Below, piece after piece: positions 7,494-14,257 of a DNA stretch of 26,670 nt (position 1 is the stretch's first letter; each line of letters opens with the position of its first letter). Below the pieces are notes generated by a model. The model saw only the letters and a list, made by a program, of their open reading frames with translations. It had not been told where the DNA came from and made no database searches. The stretch covers positions 1-26,670 of the forward strand of contig JAZODN010000031.1 of assembly GCA_045597045.1 (NCBI GenBank), read 5' to 3'. The position numbers and the translations under genes were made by a program. Source of the DNA: SIG588 sp045597045. GTDB taxonomy: Bacteria > Bacillota > Clostridia > Oscillospirales > Acutalibacteraceae.

Positions 7494-8242
7494 TGACACG
7501 GGAACAGGAACCGAGCGTGGCGGCGGCGTATGCTGCGGCACTGGAAAGCGGCAACGGCGGTATCGGCACGTTATCCGAGCGCACGTTGCACAGCACGTTG
7601 AAATTTTGGTTACAGCCCGATGGCACGTTGCACGAACGGTCCGTGGGCAACCAGGTGGCAGATATCTTCGACGGCAGGACGGTGACCGAGGTGCAAACGG
7701 TGGGTTTGTATCCCTTGAAGAAAAAATTGCCCGTTTTGCTCGCGCAATACCCCGTCACTGTGGCGGTGCCGATAGCGCACCGCAAATGGGTGTGTTGGAT
7801 TGACCCCGAAACGGGGGAGCAGAGCAGTTGGCACCGATCTCCCAAAATCGGCCGCCCTTGTGACGTATTGCCGGAACTGTTTTGGTTGGCCACGCTTTGG
7901 AACACACCCACGGCCCATCCGCTGACGGTGCGGCTGCTGATGGTGGATATGGAAGAATACCGCTTGCAGGATGGCTGGGGCAGCAACGGTAAGCGCGGAT
8001 CTCATCGCGCCGACCGCCGCCCGTTGTCGGTGGCAGAAGAAACGGTGCTGCGCAGCAGGGAAGATGTGGTGCGGCTGTTGCCCGTGCTGCCCGAAACGTT
8101 TGCTGCGGCGGAGTTGGCGCGAGCGTTAGGTCGACGTGGGCGCACGCTGTGGCGCGCGGTGCGTTGTCTTGAAGAATGCGGTGCCATTCGGCGCTTGCCC
8201 CAAGAGGGGCGCGCAGTGGTGTATCAAAAAGGGGCCGAGTAA
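7490..8242 (+). CDS. Uncharacterised protein, possible PD-(D/E)XK-like nuclease with C-terminal winged helix
   Basis: I cannot name this 250-residue family. The N-terminal half has TLHSTLKFWLQPDG, then VADIFDGRTVTEVQT and LKKKLPVLL. The spacing of Asp in ADIF, Glu in TEVQT and Lys in KKKL is reminiscent of the D...(E)xQ...K core of PD-(D/E)XK nucleases. The middle has CWIDPETGE and SPKIGRP, which read as family-specific motifs, then EYRLQDGWGSNGKRGSHRADR. The last 50 residues (ELARALGRRGRTLWRAVRCL onward) look like a winged helix. There is no signal peptide. It overlaps the thioesterase stop by 4 bases (ATGA), so the two are translationally coupled, although no functional link is obvious. The nuclease idea is inference; the frame itself is secure. 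Confidence 0.7.
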   Translation: MMTREQEPSVAAAYAAALESGNGGIGTLSERTLHSTLKFWLQPDGTLHERSVGNQVADIFDGRTVTEVQTVGLYPLKKKLPVLLAQYPVTVAVPIAHRKWVCWIDPETGEQSSWHRSPKIGRPCDVLPELFWLATLWNTPTAHPLTVRLLMVDMEEYRLQDGWGSNGKRGSHRADRRPLSVAEETVLRSREDVVRLLPVLPETFAAAELARALGRRGRTLWRAVRCLEECGAIRRLPQEGRAVVYQKGAE

Positions 8243-8245
8243 CCG

Positions 8246-8282
8246 GACGAAAAGAAAGCCGAACAGCTTTCGCTGTTCGGCT
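8246..8282 (-). terminator. Terminator closing the 8.3-9.0 kb minus-strand transcription unit
   Basis: AGCCGAACAGC (8257-8267) pairs with GCTGTTCGGCT (8272-8282) around a TTTC loop. On the minus strand it is followed by TTTCTTTTCGTC, a U-rich run, whereas on the plus strand CGTGAATTTG follows. It is therefore better suited to stop the minus-strand transcript, though it may also help end the plus-strand 7490-8242 transcript. Confidence 0.7.
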
Positions 8283-8367
8283 CGTGAATTTGTGAATGTA
8301 TAACACGATCTGTTTACGACGCTCCCTATGCGCTGTATATATAACGGTGGGCGCAGGGTATCTCTAC

Positions 8368-8775
8368 TTATACCGTGGGCCGGTCACCGTGCCGCACCGA
8401 CATCCTGTGTGCCGTGCGGTGGAGAGTGCGTGCCGTGTATTCGCCGCTATTTCGCAGAGTCTTTGCTCTCGTAACGTTCGTCATACTTTGGCGATAGGCT
8501 ATATGCGCAATCTCGCGAGCTATCGCATCCGGCGAGCGTCGGGTCAATCTGGTTGCAAAGTCCTGTGCACGGGACTCATTCCTTTCTGCTAACAAGGGAT
8601 TTTGCACATTGGATCGTTCTATTTCCCGTACACGGGACTCAAATCCTTTCCTTGTTACGCCGCAGTGTGCAACCGATCTTTTATCCTTTTCTTTTGCTGC
8701 TGCGTGGTGTGTACGCCCTTATGTGTTCCTAAGGGCGGCCCGACAAACGGGCTGTATACTTTCTTCACTCTTCAT
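8368..8775 (-). pseudogene. Interrupted open frame or structured RNA downstream of an attenuator
   Basis: From ATG 8775 (GAGGTGGG upstream) one frame runs to TAA at 8368-8370 with a single TAA at 8719-8721. The first part is 18 codons (MKSEESIQPVCRAALRNT). The remainder reads through in phase, with segments such as KGFESRVREIERSN and ERNESRAQDFATRL, arginine- and threonine-rich. Two related 27-base sequences (8561-8587 and 8624-8651) are 63 bases apart, that is 21 codons, so they stay in frame. The internal TAA lies in a hairpin CGCCCTTA/TAAGGGCG (8714-8737), beside a second hairpin GCCCG/CGGGC (8738-8752). Codon use (AGG, AGA, ATA) differs from neighbours. It could be a decayed gene, a readthrough gene or a noncoding structured RNA. 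I recognise no family. Confidence 0.35.
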
Positions 8776-8800
8776 CGGACCCACCTCTTTCTCATTCGGG

Positions 8801-8850
8801 AAACAAAAAACGATGCACAAGCCGGCGTTGTCAATTCGGCTTATGCATCG
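8801..8850 (-). terminator. Intrinsic terminator of a probable attenuator
   Basis: On the minus strand CGATGCATAAGCCG (8850-8837) pairs with CGGCTTGTGCATCG (8824-8811): 14 bp including one U-G pair, with a 12-base loop, followed by TTTTTTGTTT. The TAA in the 5' arm is the stop codon of the 33-codon ORF. The alternative partner of the 5' arm is 8907-8919. Confidence 0.9.
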
Positions 8851-8919
8851 ACACTGTAAGTCTTAAGTGGAAACCTAACCTTTTCCGGAGGGAGTGCCCA
8901 CTGCCACGATGCCAAGCCG
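8811..8919 (-). promoter_or_regulatory. Attenuator: mutually exclusive antiterminator and terminator
   Basis: Three segments are involved on the minus-strand RNA. Segment 1 is CGGCTTGGCATCG (8919-8907), segment 2 is CGATGCATAAGCCG (8850-8837) and segment 3 is CGGCTTGTGCATCG (8824-8811). Segments 1 and 3 are near-identical, so either can pair with 2: 1:2 gives 12 bp with a small internal loop (antiterminator), 2:3 gives the terminator. Between 1 and 2 smaller stems are possible (GGAAA/TTTCC and AGTGG/CCACT). I recognise no known riboswitch core. The signal sensed is unknown. Confidence 0.7.
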
Positions 8920-8942
8920 AAACGTGAGGTTACGATCTTCAT
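8841..8942 (-). CDS. 33-residue leader peptide candidate
   Basis: ATG 8942 follows AAAGGAG at 10 bases, after a consensus promoter. The peptide begins MKIVTSRFGLASWQW and ends KTYSVDA, with Trp at 13 and 15. It shows no membrane segment or signal peptide. Codons 8-12 encode the antiterminator segment, and the stop codon is inside the 5' arm of the terminator. The position of the ribosome would therefore affect which RNA structure forms. This arrangement points to a leader peptide whose translation controls the downstream transcript, rather than a peptide with its own job, although an independent small protein is not excluded. Confidence 0.6.
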   Translation of the reverse strand: MKIVTSRFGLASWQWALPPEKVRFPLKTYSVDA

Positions 8943-8976
8943 ATCGGCGTCACTCCTTTCTCCTTTTGTCACCTTC

Positions 8977-9005
8977 AGTATAGCGCCGTTTCTCTGATTT
9001 GTCAA
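8977..9005 (-). promoter_or_regulatory. Promoter of the attenuator transcript
   Basis: On the minus strand TTGACA (9005-9000) and TATACT (8982-8977) are 17 bases apart, close to the sigma-A consensus. Transcription should begin near 8970, about 28 bases before the ATG at 8942. Confidence 0.85.
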
Positions 9006-9112
9006 TAGTTTTATACAAAATTGTTAATATTTGTTCTGTTTGCACAAAATACACTCCGATTTTTTGGATTTCGTATATTATACTTTAATTATATTGTACA
9101 GAGGTGATAGAG

Positions 9113-9808
9113 ATGGATATTCGCTGTGTATGGGAACACAACGGGGAGGATACGCTGCTGTTTGCGGTGGATCGTCCGGGTGCGTTCACGCGCGGTGCCA
9201 CCTTGGCCGAAGCGGTGGCAAAGATGCCCCGGGAAGTGGCGGCATACAGCCGTTGGGCAGAAATGTCTTGTCCCACGGGCGAGGTGAAGGTGGTGCAGGA
9301 TGCGCCGTGCTATCTGGCGGTGGCCGATGCGGATTCGGAGGTGCTGTTTGATGCCGAACGTGCGCCGCTGGATCCCATGGAGTACGAGGTGTTAAAAGCG
9401 TTGGCGCTGACTTCGGCGGCCGATCTGCTCACGATGTTCCGTTCGTTTGCCGACACAGAGGCCACGGCCGACCCCCCGCGCGAAACCTTTTACGGTGCGG
9501 TGCCGCGTAGCGCCCGTGCGATGTATGAACACGTGAAAAACGTGAATGCCTATTATTTCGGTGAGATCGGCGTCGCGGCCGATAACGAGGGAGACATCCT
9601 GGCGTGCCGCCGTGCTGGGTTTGAGGCGCTGGAGGAGATCCCCGATTTTTTGGATATGCCGCCGCGCGAAGGCAGCTTTGACGAGCAGTGGTCTCTGCGC
9701 AAGGTGCTGCGCCGCTTTTTGTGGCACGACCGTATTCATGCCCGTGCGATGTGGCGCTTGGCGCAGAAATTGCAAGACGCATCGGTGGAAAATACCTTTC
9801 GTTTTTAA
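9113..9808 (+). CDS. DinB-like protein with HicB-like N-terminal domain
   Basis: This 231-residue protein seems to have two parts. The first 50 residues (CVWEHNGEDTLLFAVDRPGA, then GATLAEAVAKMPREVAAY) resemble the small HicB-type fold with its G-x-T-x-x-E-A motif. The C-terminal half is a helical bundle ending KVLRRFLWHDRIHARAMWRL, matching the last helix of DinB/YfiT-type four-helix bundles, where the D-x-x-H pattern often contributes a metal ligand. ATG 9113 has GAGGTG 6 bases upstream; the in-frame GTG at 9104 lies inside that binding site. It is monocistronic, between the divergent attenuator transcript and its own terminator. The function is unknown; DinB-like proteins are often metal-dependent thiol transferases. 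Confidence 0.65.
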   Translation: MDIRCVWEHNGEDTLLFAVDRPGAFTRGATLAEAVAKMPREVAAYSRWAEMSCPTGEVKVVQDAPCYLAVADADSEVLFDAERAPLDPMEYEVLKALALTSAADLLTMFRSFADTEATADPPRETFYGAVPRSARAMYEHVKNVNAYYFGEIGVAADNEGDILACRRAGFEALEEIPDFLDMPPREGSFDEQWSLRKVLRRFLWHDRIHARAMWRLAQKLQDASVENTFRF

Positions 9809-9814
9809 AATGAG

Positions 9815-9850
9815 AAACAAGGTGGCAAGACGATAACCACCTTGTTTTTT
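9815..9850 (+). terminator. Terminator after the DinB-like gene
   Basis: AAACAAGGTGG (9815-9825) pairs with CCACCTTGTTT (9837-9847), followed by further T residues. Confidence 0.9.
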
Positions 9851-9893
9851 GCATTTTACCCACAAAAATCCACCGTGCTCGTATTTGAAGCCT

Positions 9894-9922
9894 TTGAAAT
9901 TTCGAAAAAAGAGTGATACGAT
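9894..9922 (+). promoter_or_regulatory. Promoter of the HTH/TPR-like gene
   Basis: TTGAAA (9894-9899) and TACGAT (9917-9922) are 17 bases apart, ending about 32 bases before the TTG start codon. Confidence 0.6.
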
Positions 9923-9954
9923 GAACACGTGATCACAAGAAAGGGGAGAATAGG

Positions 9955-10734
9955 TTGAAAAAGAACATCTCCGTCGGCTGGTTTGTTAAAAGGTATATTA
10001 AAATGCGCAACTATTCCATGCGACAAGTCGCCGACATGTTAGGTATTAAGTACACCACCTTTTCCGGACGCATTGGTCGCGACGACATTGATGCCCATCT
10101 GCTGTTCCAACTCGCCAACCTGTTGGATATGGATTTGGCCTGGATGGCACAGCTGTTCAACAAGCATCGCGTGATCGGTATTTTGGACACCCAAAAAGAA
10201 GCGCGCATCAATCGCGTGGCGGCCGATTTTGAAGATCATTATGCCGGCGCGGCGCCGTTGACCAAAAAGGAAAAAGAGCAGGCTGACGCGCACTGGGAAA
10301 ACGGTGAATACTTTAAGTTTTTACCCTTCGCCTATCGTCTGTTCCGCGAAAATCCTTCCTGCGACAATGCGTTCGACATTGCCCAGACGTTGAGTTTCCT
10401 CTGCCAATACGACACGGCCATTGACTGGTATCGGCGCGCGTGCGAAATAGGCGGTGAAGACTGGCGCACACTTTCGGCATTGCCGTATCTGTATCAGCAG
10501 ATCGAGGAGTACGAAAAGTCCAGTGAAATCGCCCTGAAACTCCTTGCTTTTGAGGAGGCGGCCAACCTCGACGCAAAACACGAAATCTATTCGGTCCTGG
10601 CCGACAACTGTTTTTGGAGCCATGCCATTGAAGAAGCCATCGGCTGGCTGAACAAGATTCTGGAAGAAAGCCATAACGAAAGTTTGATCCAACACACCAA
10701 GAAGGTGAAAGAGGGCTGGATCCCCCTGCTGTAA
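9955..10734 (+). CDS. XRE-like HTH protein with C-terminal TPR-like repeats
   Basis: This 259-residue protein starts at TTG, supported by AAGGGGAG 7 bases upstream. Residues about 8-68 contain MRQVADMLGIKYTTFSGRIG followed by LLFQLANLLDMDLAWMAQL, the layout of an XRE-type helix-turn-helix. From residue 100 on it is helical, with short pair repeats (AHWENGEYFKFLPFAYRLF; YDTAIDWYRRACEIG; YEKSSEIALKLLAFEEAA; AIEEAIGWLNKILEES) typical of tetratricopeptide solenoids. HTH plus TPR is the design of peptide-sensing regulators such as the Rgg/PlcR group, but this repeat region is shorter and a peptide ligand is only a guess. No short secreted-peptide gene was seen next to it. Confidence 0.7.
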   Translation: MKKNISVGWFVKRYIKMRNYSMRQVADMLGIKYTTFSGRIGRDDIDAHLLFQLANLLDMDLAWMAQLFNKHRVIGILDTQKEARINRVAADFEDHYAGAAPLTKKEKEQADAHWENGEYFKFLPFAYRLFRENPSCDNAFDIAQTLSFLCQYDTAIDWYRRACEIGGEDWRTLSALPYLYQQIEEYEKSSEIALKLLAFEEAANLDAKHEIYSVLADNCFWSHAIEEAIGWLNKILEESHNESLIQHTKKVKEGWIPLL

Positions 10735-10764
10735 CACGACACATACACACATTTTCTTTTCAAA

Positions 10765-10846
10765 CCGAACGGCAGCCTCGCCGTATCGCGCACCGAGAAG
10801 CGATTTCATCGCAGCGGTACGCGGCACAGGGAGGCTGCCGTTTCGG
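10765..10846. repeat. 82-bp imperfect palindrome between convergent genes
   Basis: CCGAACGGCAGCCTC at the left pairs with GAGGCTGCCGTTTCGG at the right with one bulged base. Inside, GCCG/CGGC, ACCG/CGGT and GCGAT/ATCGC continue the structure in order. It lies between the HTH gene stop and the convergent helicase stop. Neither strand has a clean U-tract (plus side TTTCGGCATTTT), so it is a weak terminator candidate, a structured RNA end, or a mobile miniature element remnant. Confidence 0.6.
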
Positions 10847-10928
10847 CATTTTAAAGCAAAAACAAGGGGGTAGCAAAGCGGAAAATCGGTGTTTTCGTAA
10901 TATATGATTCGAATTATACAAATTGTTA

Positions 10929-13900
10929 TTACATCAGCAGGCGCAACAGTTCTTCGTCGGTGAGGGCGGAGAGGGAGAGCCCGTCGGCATGCACCACGGC
11001 ATCGGCCAACGCCTGTTTGGCGTGTTGCAGGGCGGTGATCTTCTCCTCCACCGTGCCCTCGGCAATGAGTTTATACACCTGAACCGGTCGCTGTTGGCCG
11101 ATACGGTGGGCGCGGTCGGAGGCCTGGTTTTGCGCCGCCACGTTCCACCATGGGTCGTAGTGAATGACCACGTCGGCTGCGGTGAGATTCAACCCCGTGC
11201 CGCCGGCCTTCAGCGAAATGAGGAACACGGGGGCACCCTGCTCGCTGTTAAACGCATCCACCATGGCGGCGCGCTTTTCGCGCGGTGTGGAACCCTGCAG
11301 GGTATAAAACGGGATTTGCTCGGCGCTCAACCGCTGTTCCAAAATGGCCAGCATGGAGGTGAACTGTGAAAACAACAGCACACGGTGCCCCGTTTCCACC
11401 GCCTCTCTGACCAAATCCACACAGCTTTCCAACTTGGCGCTTTCGCCGCGATAATTTTCAAAACAGAGGGAGGGATCGCAGCAAATTTGCCGCAGACGGG
11501 TGAGCATGGTGAGCGCCTGCAAACGGGTGGGGGTGCCGTTTTGCTGCAATTCTTCGCGCATGGCCAGTGCGGCGGCCGCATAGGTCTTCCGTTGGACCTC
11601 GCCCAGCGGAATGCGGCGCTCGGTTTCGGTCTTCGGCGGCAGTTCCTCCAGCACATCGCGTTTTAAACGGCGCAGCAAAAACGGTGCACACATGCGCGAA
11701 AGGGCAGCCAACGCTTCGGTGTCACCGTCGCGCACGGCCGGCTGCTCAAAGTGCTCGCGGAATTTCTGGTAGGAAAACAAAAAGCCGGGCATTAAGAAGT
11801 CAAAAATACTCCACAGTTCGCTCAGGCGATTTTCCACGGGGGTGCCTGTCAGCGCAAAGCGGCGTGCGGTGTGCAACGCTTTGACGGCGCGCGCGTTTTG
11901 GGTGTTGTGGTTTTTAATGTATTGCGCTTCGTCCAACACGGCATAGTGGAATTGCAGCGAGTCATACAACGCTACGTCGCGTTTGAGCAAGTCGTAGGAG
12001 GTGATCAAGATCTCGCCGTCGCCCACGGTTTGCAGCAGCGCAGCGCGAGCAGCGCTGTCACCCACCACCGTGCGCACGGTGAGTGAAGGGGCAAAGCGAT
12101 GCAGTTCGCTTTCCCAGTTCAGCACCAGCGAGGAGGGGCACACCACCAAAGAAGGTGCGGTAATGCCCCGTGCGGCGGCGTCCAAAAACAAAGCGATCAT
12201 CTGCACGGTTTTGCCCAGACCCATATCGTCTGCCAAAATACCGCCAAAGCCATACTCCTCCATGGTGCGCAGCCAACGGAATCCCGTACGCTGATAGCCG
12301 CGCAAGGTGCCCCTTAAGGTGGAGGGCGGCGTATATTCGGTGTGCTCCACTGCTTTGATCGCGCGAAGCAGTGCACGCGCCGCTTCGTCGCGGCGATAGC
12401 CGAGTGCCGGGGCCTCCTTCAGCACACGGTCTACAAACGGTGCGCGAAAAGCCGGCACGCTCACCGTGCCACTTTGCAGACGGCGTGCCGAAACGCCCAG
12501 CCCTTCGCTCAGCCGTGCCAGCGCCAGAAGCGACGGGTCGCTGAGCGACAAAAAGTCCCCCGAGCGTAAGCGGTGATACCGCCGCCGCGCGCGGTAGGAG
12601 GTGAGCAGATCGGCCAGTTCCTCCCGATCCAGATCGCCCAGTTCCAAATCCAGTTCCAACAGCCCGGCGTTCAGCCGCACCCCCACGCTCATCGACGGCG
12701 GTGCTGTCACACGCACCGCGCGAAAACGGTCGCTCATATAAAGCGTGGCGTAGCGTTGCAGCACCGAAAGCCCGTCGGTCAAAAGTTCAAACAGATCGTC
12801 GTCCGTTTCGGCCAGACGAAATAAGCCGTCTTCGCCGCGCAGTGGAAACGCCTGCCCCACAGCGGTGATGACGCGCCATTCGGCCAGCGGATCACGCACG
12901 CCGTCGTGTGCGGTGTTGCCTTGCTCGGCGGAATAGAGGGCATCGCCGTAACGAAACTCCACCCGTGCCGAAAGATAGCCGTTTTCGCGGTCAAGATACA
13001 CCGCCGTTTCCATGGCGTGGGGGCGATGGGCGGCAAAGCAGGTCACGTCGCCGGTAAAGGTGACGTGCGCTTCCACCGCGCGCAACACCCGACCGCAAAA
13101 GGCCGGTAGCTCTTCGCGCCGCAAATGCAGCTCACCGCCGGACTGCATCAGCGCTGTCAAAAAGCCGCGCGTGGCCGCCGTGCAAGCGGAAGAGGCAGCA
13201 AACAGCGAATCCCCCAAAAGCAAATATAACGTATCTTCACCGTACAGCGCGGCAAAGGGCGGTGCCGCAAGGATGACCCCCTCCTCTTCTTCACGTACCT
13301 CTACCGTGAACGGCGGTTCCTGCCGCGCAAAGCGCACCGCACGCGCGCCCACCGATACCGCCTCTCCTTCAAACAGTTGAAACAGGCGATCCAACAACGT
13401 GGGGGACAGCGGCAACTGCCGTCCGGCACGGCTGTCGGCCGCACCGCACACCAGGCGCAGCAGTGGGCGGCAATCCGACACAAACGCTTCGGGGTGGTGC
13501 ACTAAGGTAAGGTTGGTGCCATAGGTTACTTCGGCCCCGTTGGCCATATGTTCGCAAAAACGAGCAATGTCCTTTACCGCGTAGCGGTGCCCGTCGGCGC
13601 TTTCTAACTGTAGCGCCAAAGCGGGCTGCGCCGCATCGGGCACAAGAATGGGAAGCAGCCGCACACCGCCGTGCATGCCGGCCTGCACCGCCGTGCGCGC
13701 TTCTTGCCAGTATCGGTCTAAAAGTCGCTGCACAACAGGATTTTCTTTGGTGGGCAGGTTTTGGGAAGGAGCGCTTGCACCCAGCATGTCGCGATAATAT
13801 TTGTGGGTCAAAGCCGCCACGGTATGTTTGCAGGCACCGCGTTCACGGGCGGCACAGTCGCAGGAGAAAAAGACAGCTTCGCCGGCGGTGTTAAACCCCA

Positions 13901-14087
13901 CCTCCACCGCAAACGCGGCTTGGGCGGCACGGTCGTTCACACGGGCGGAGAGGCGCGCCGCGCAGGCTTCGCCGACCCATTCGCGCAAGTCTTTCACGGC
14001 GCCGACGTTATACAGCGCCACGCCGCGCAGATAGACTTGTTTATTGGCGGCTAAAGCCGCAATTTTTTTCAGCGAAAACAGCGCCAT
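10929..14087 (-). CDS. SWIM zinc-finger SNF2-family helicase/ATPase
   Basis: This 1052-residue DNA-dependent ATPase has an N-terminal SWIM zinc finger, C-x-C...C-x-H (Cys76, Cys78, Cys86, His88), a long SNF2-associated region, and the two RecA-like domains. Visible motifs are DDMGLGKT (Walker A, Lys626), DEAQ (719-722, in place of the commoner DEAH), LTGTPVEN (motif III), then in the second domain LFSQFTSMLAIL, LQGSTPREKR, SLKAGGTGLNLTAADVVIHY and DRAHRIGQ (motif VI). Relatives translocate on double-stranded DNA and remodel protein-DNA complexes, with suggested roles in repair or transcription recycling. Length and domain order are normal for the Clostridial type. GAAGGGG lies 10 bases before ATG. 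It is monocistronic. Confidence 0.95.
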   Translation of the reverse strand: MALFSLKKIAALAANKQVYLRGVALYNVGAVKDLREWVGEACAARLSARVNDRAAQAAFAVEVGFNTAGEAVFFSCDCAARERGACKHTVAALTHKYYRDMLGASAPSQNLPTKENPVVQRLLDRYWQEARTAVQAGMHGGVRLLPILVPDAAQPALALQLESADGHRYAVKDIARFCEHMANGAEVTYGTNLTLVHHPEAFVSDCRPLLRLVCGAADSRAGRQLPLSPTLLDRLFQLFEGEAVSVGARAVRFARQEPPFTVEVREEEEGVILAAPPFAALYGEDTLYLLLGDSLFAASSACTAATRGFLTALMQSGGELHLRREELPAFCGRVLRAVEAHVTFTGDVTCFAAHRPHAMETAVYLDRENGYLSARVEFRYGDALYSAEQGNTAHDGVRDPLAEWRVITAVGQAFPLRGEDGLFRLAETDDDLFELLTDGLSVLQRYATLYMSDRFRAVRVTAPPSMSVGVRLNAGLLELDLELGDLDREELADLLTSYRARRRYHRLRSGDFLSLSDPSLLALARLSEGLGVSARRLQSGTVSVPAFRAPFVDRVLKEAPALGYRRDEAARALLRAIKAVEHTEYTPPSTLRGTLRGYQRTGFRWLRTMEEYGFGGILADDMGLGKTVQMIALFLDAAARGITAPSLVVCPSSLVLNWESELHRFAPSLTVRTVVGDSAARAALLQTVGDGEILITSYDLLKRDVALYDSLQFHYAVLDEAQYIKNHNTQNARAVKALHTARRFALTGTPVENRLSELWSIFDFLMPGFLFSYQKFREHFEQPAVRDGDTEALAALSRMCAPFLLRRLKRDVLEELPPKTETERRIPLGEVQRKTYAAAALAMREELQQNGTPTRLQALTMLTRLRQICCDPSLCFENYRGESAKLESCVDLVREAVETGHRVLLFSQFTSMLAILEQRLSAEQIPFYTLQGSTPREKRAAMVDAFNSEQGAPVFLISLKAGGTGLNLTAADVVIHYDPWWNVAAQNQASDRAHRIGQQRPVQVYKLIAEGTVEEKITALQHAKQALADAVVHADGLSLSALTDEELLRLLM

Positions 14088-14119
14088 GACGAAATCCCCT
14101 TCGGTTTTGGTATCTTTTT

Positions 14120-14148
14120 ATTATAGCACGAACCGTGCATCCTTACAA
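14120..14148 (-). promoter_or_regulatory. Promoter of the SNF2 gene with internal inverted repeat
   Basis: On the minus strand TTGTAA (14148-14143) and TATAAT (14125-14120) are 17 bases apart. The spacer holds GCACG-AAC-CGTGC (14126-14138), a perfect 5-bp inverted repeat, a plausible repressor site. Confidence 0.65.
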
Positions 14149-14186
14149 GGCGTTTGTGCAAATTCGAAAACTTTTTTAGTTCCCAC

Positions 14187-14215
14187 TTGACCGTGTGGGA
14201 AAATTCGGCTATACT
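14187..14215 (+). promoter_or_regulatory. Promoter of the dus operon
   Basis: TTGACC (14187-14192) and TATACT (14210-14215) are 17 bases apart; the start codon follows at 14258. It is divergent from the SNF2 promoter. Confidence 0.75.
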
Positions 14216-14257
14216 TTACAATAGGAATATAATGAGAAAAAGTAGGAGAGAGACCGT

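Noticed and set aside
8620..8660. tRNA T-arm-like GGATTTGAGTCC on the minus strand
   Set aside because: No GGTTCRA match, no anticodon or acceptor stem can be drawn around it.
8296..8866. Plus-strand open frames of 85-98 residues
   Set aside because: Cys/Phe-rich, no ribosome binding sites, and opposite to the promoter and terminators that define a minus-strand unit.
8840..8970. Known riboswitch or 6S RNA
   Set aside because: No recognised aptamer core or open-bubble 6S structure; the duplicated terminator arm and leader ORF explain the region better.
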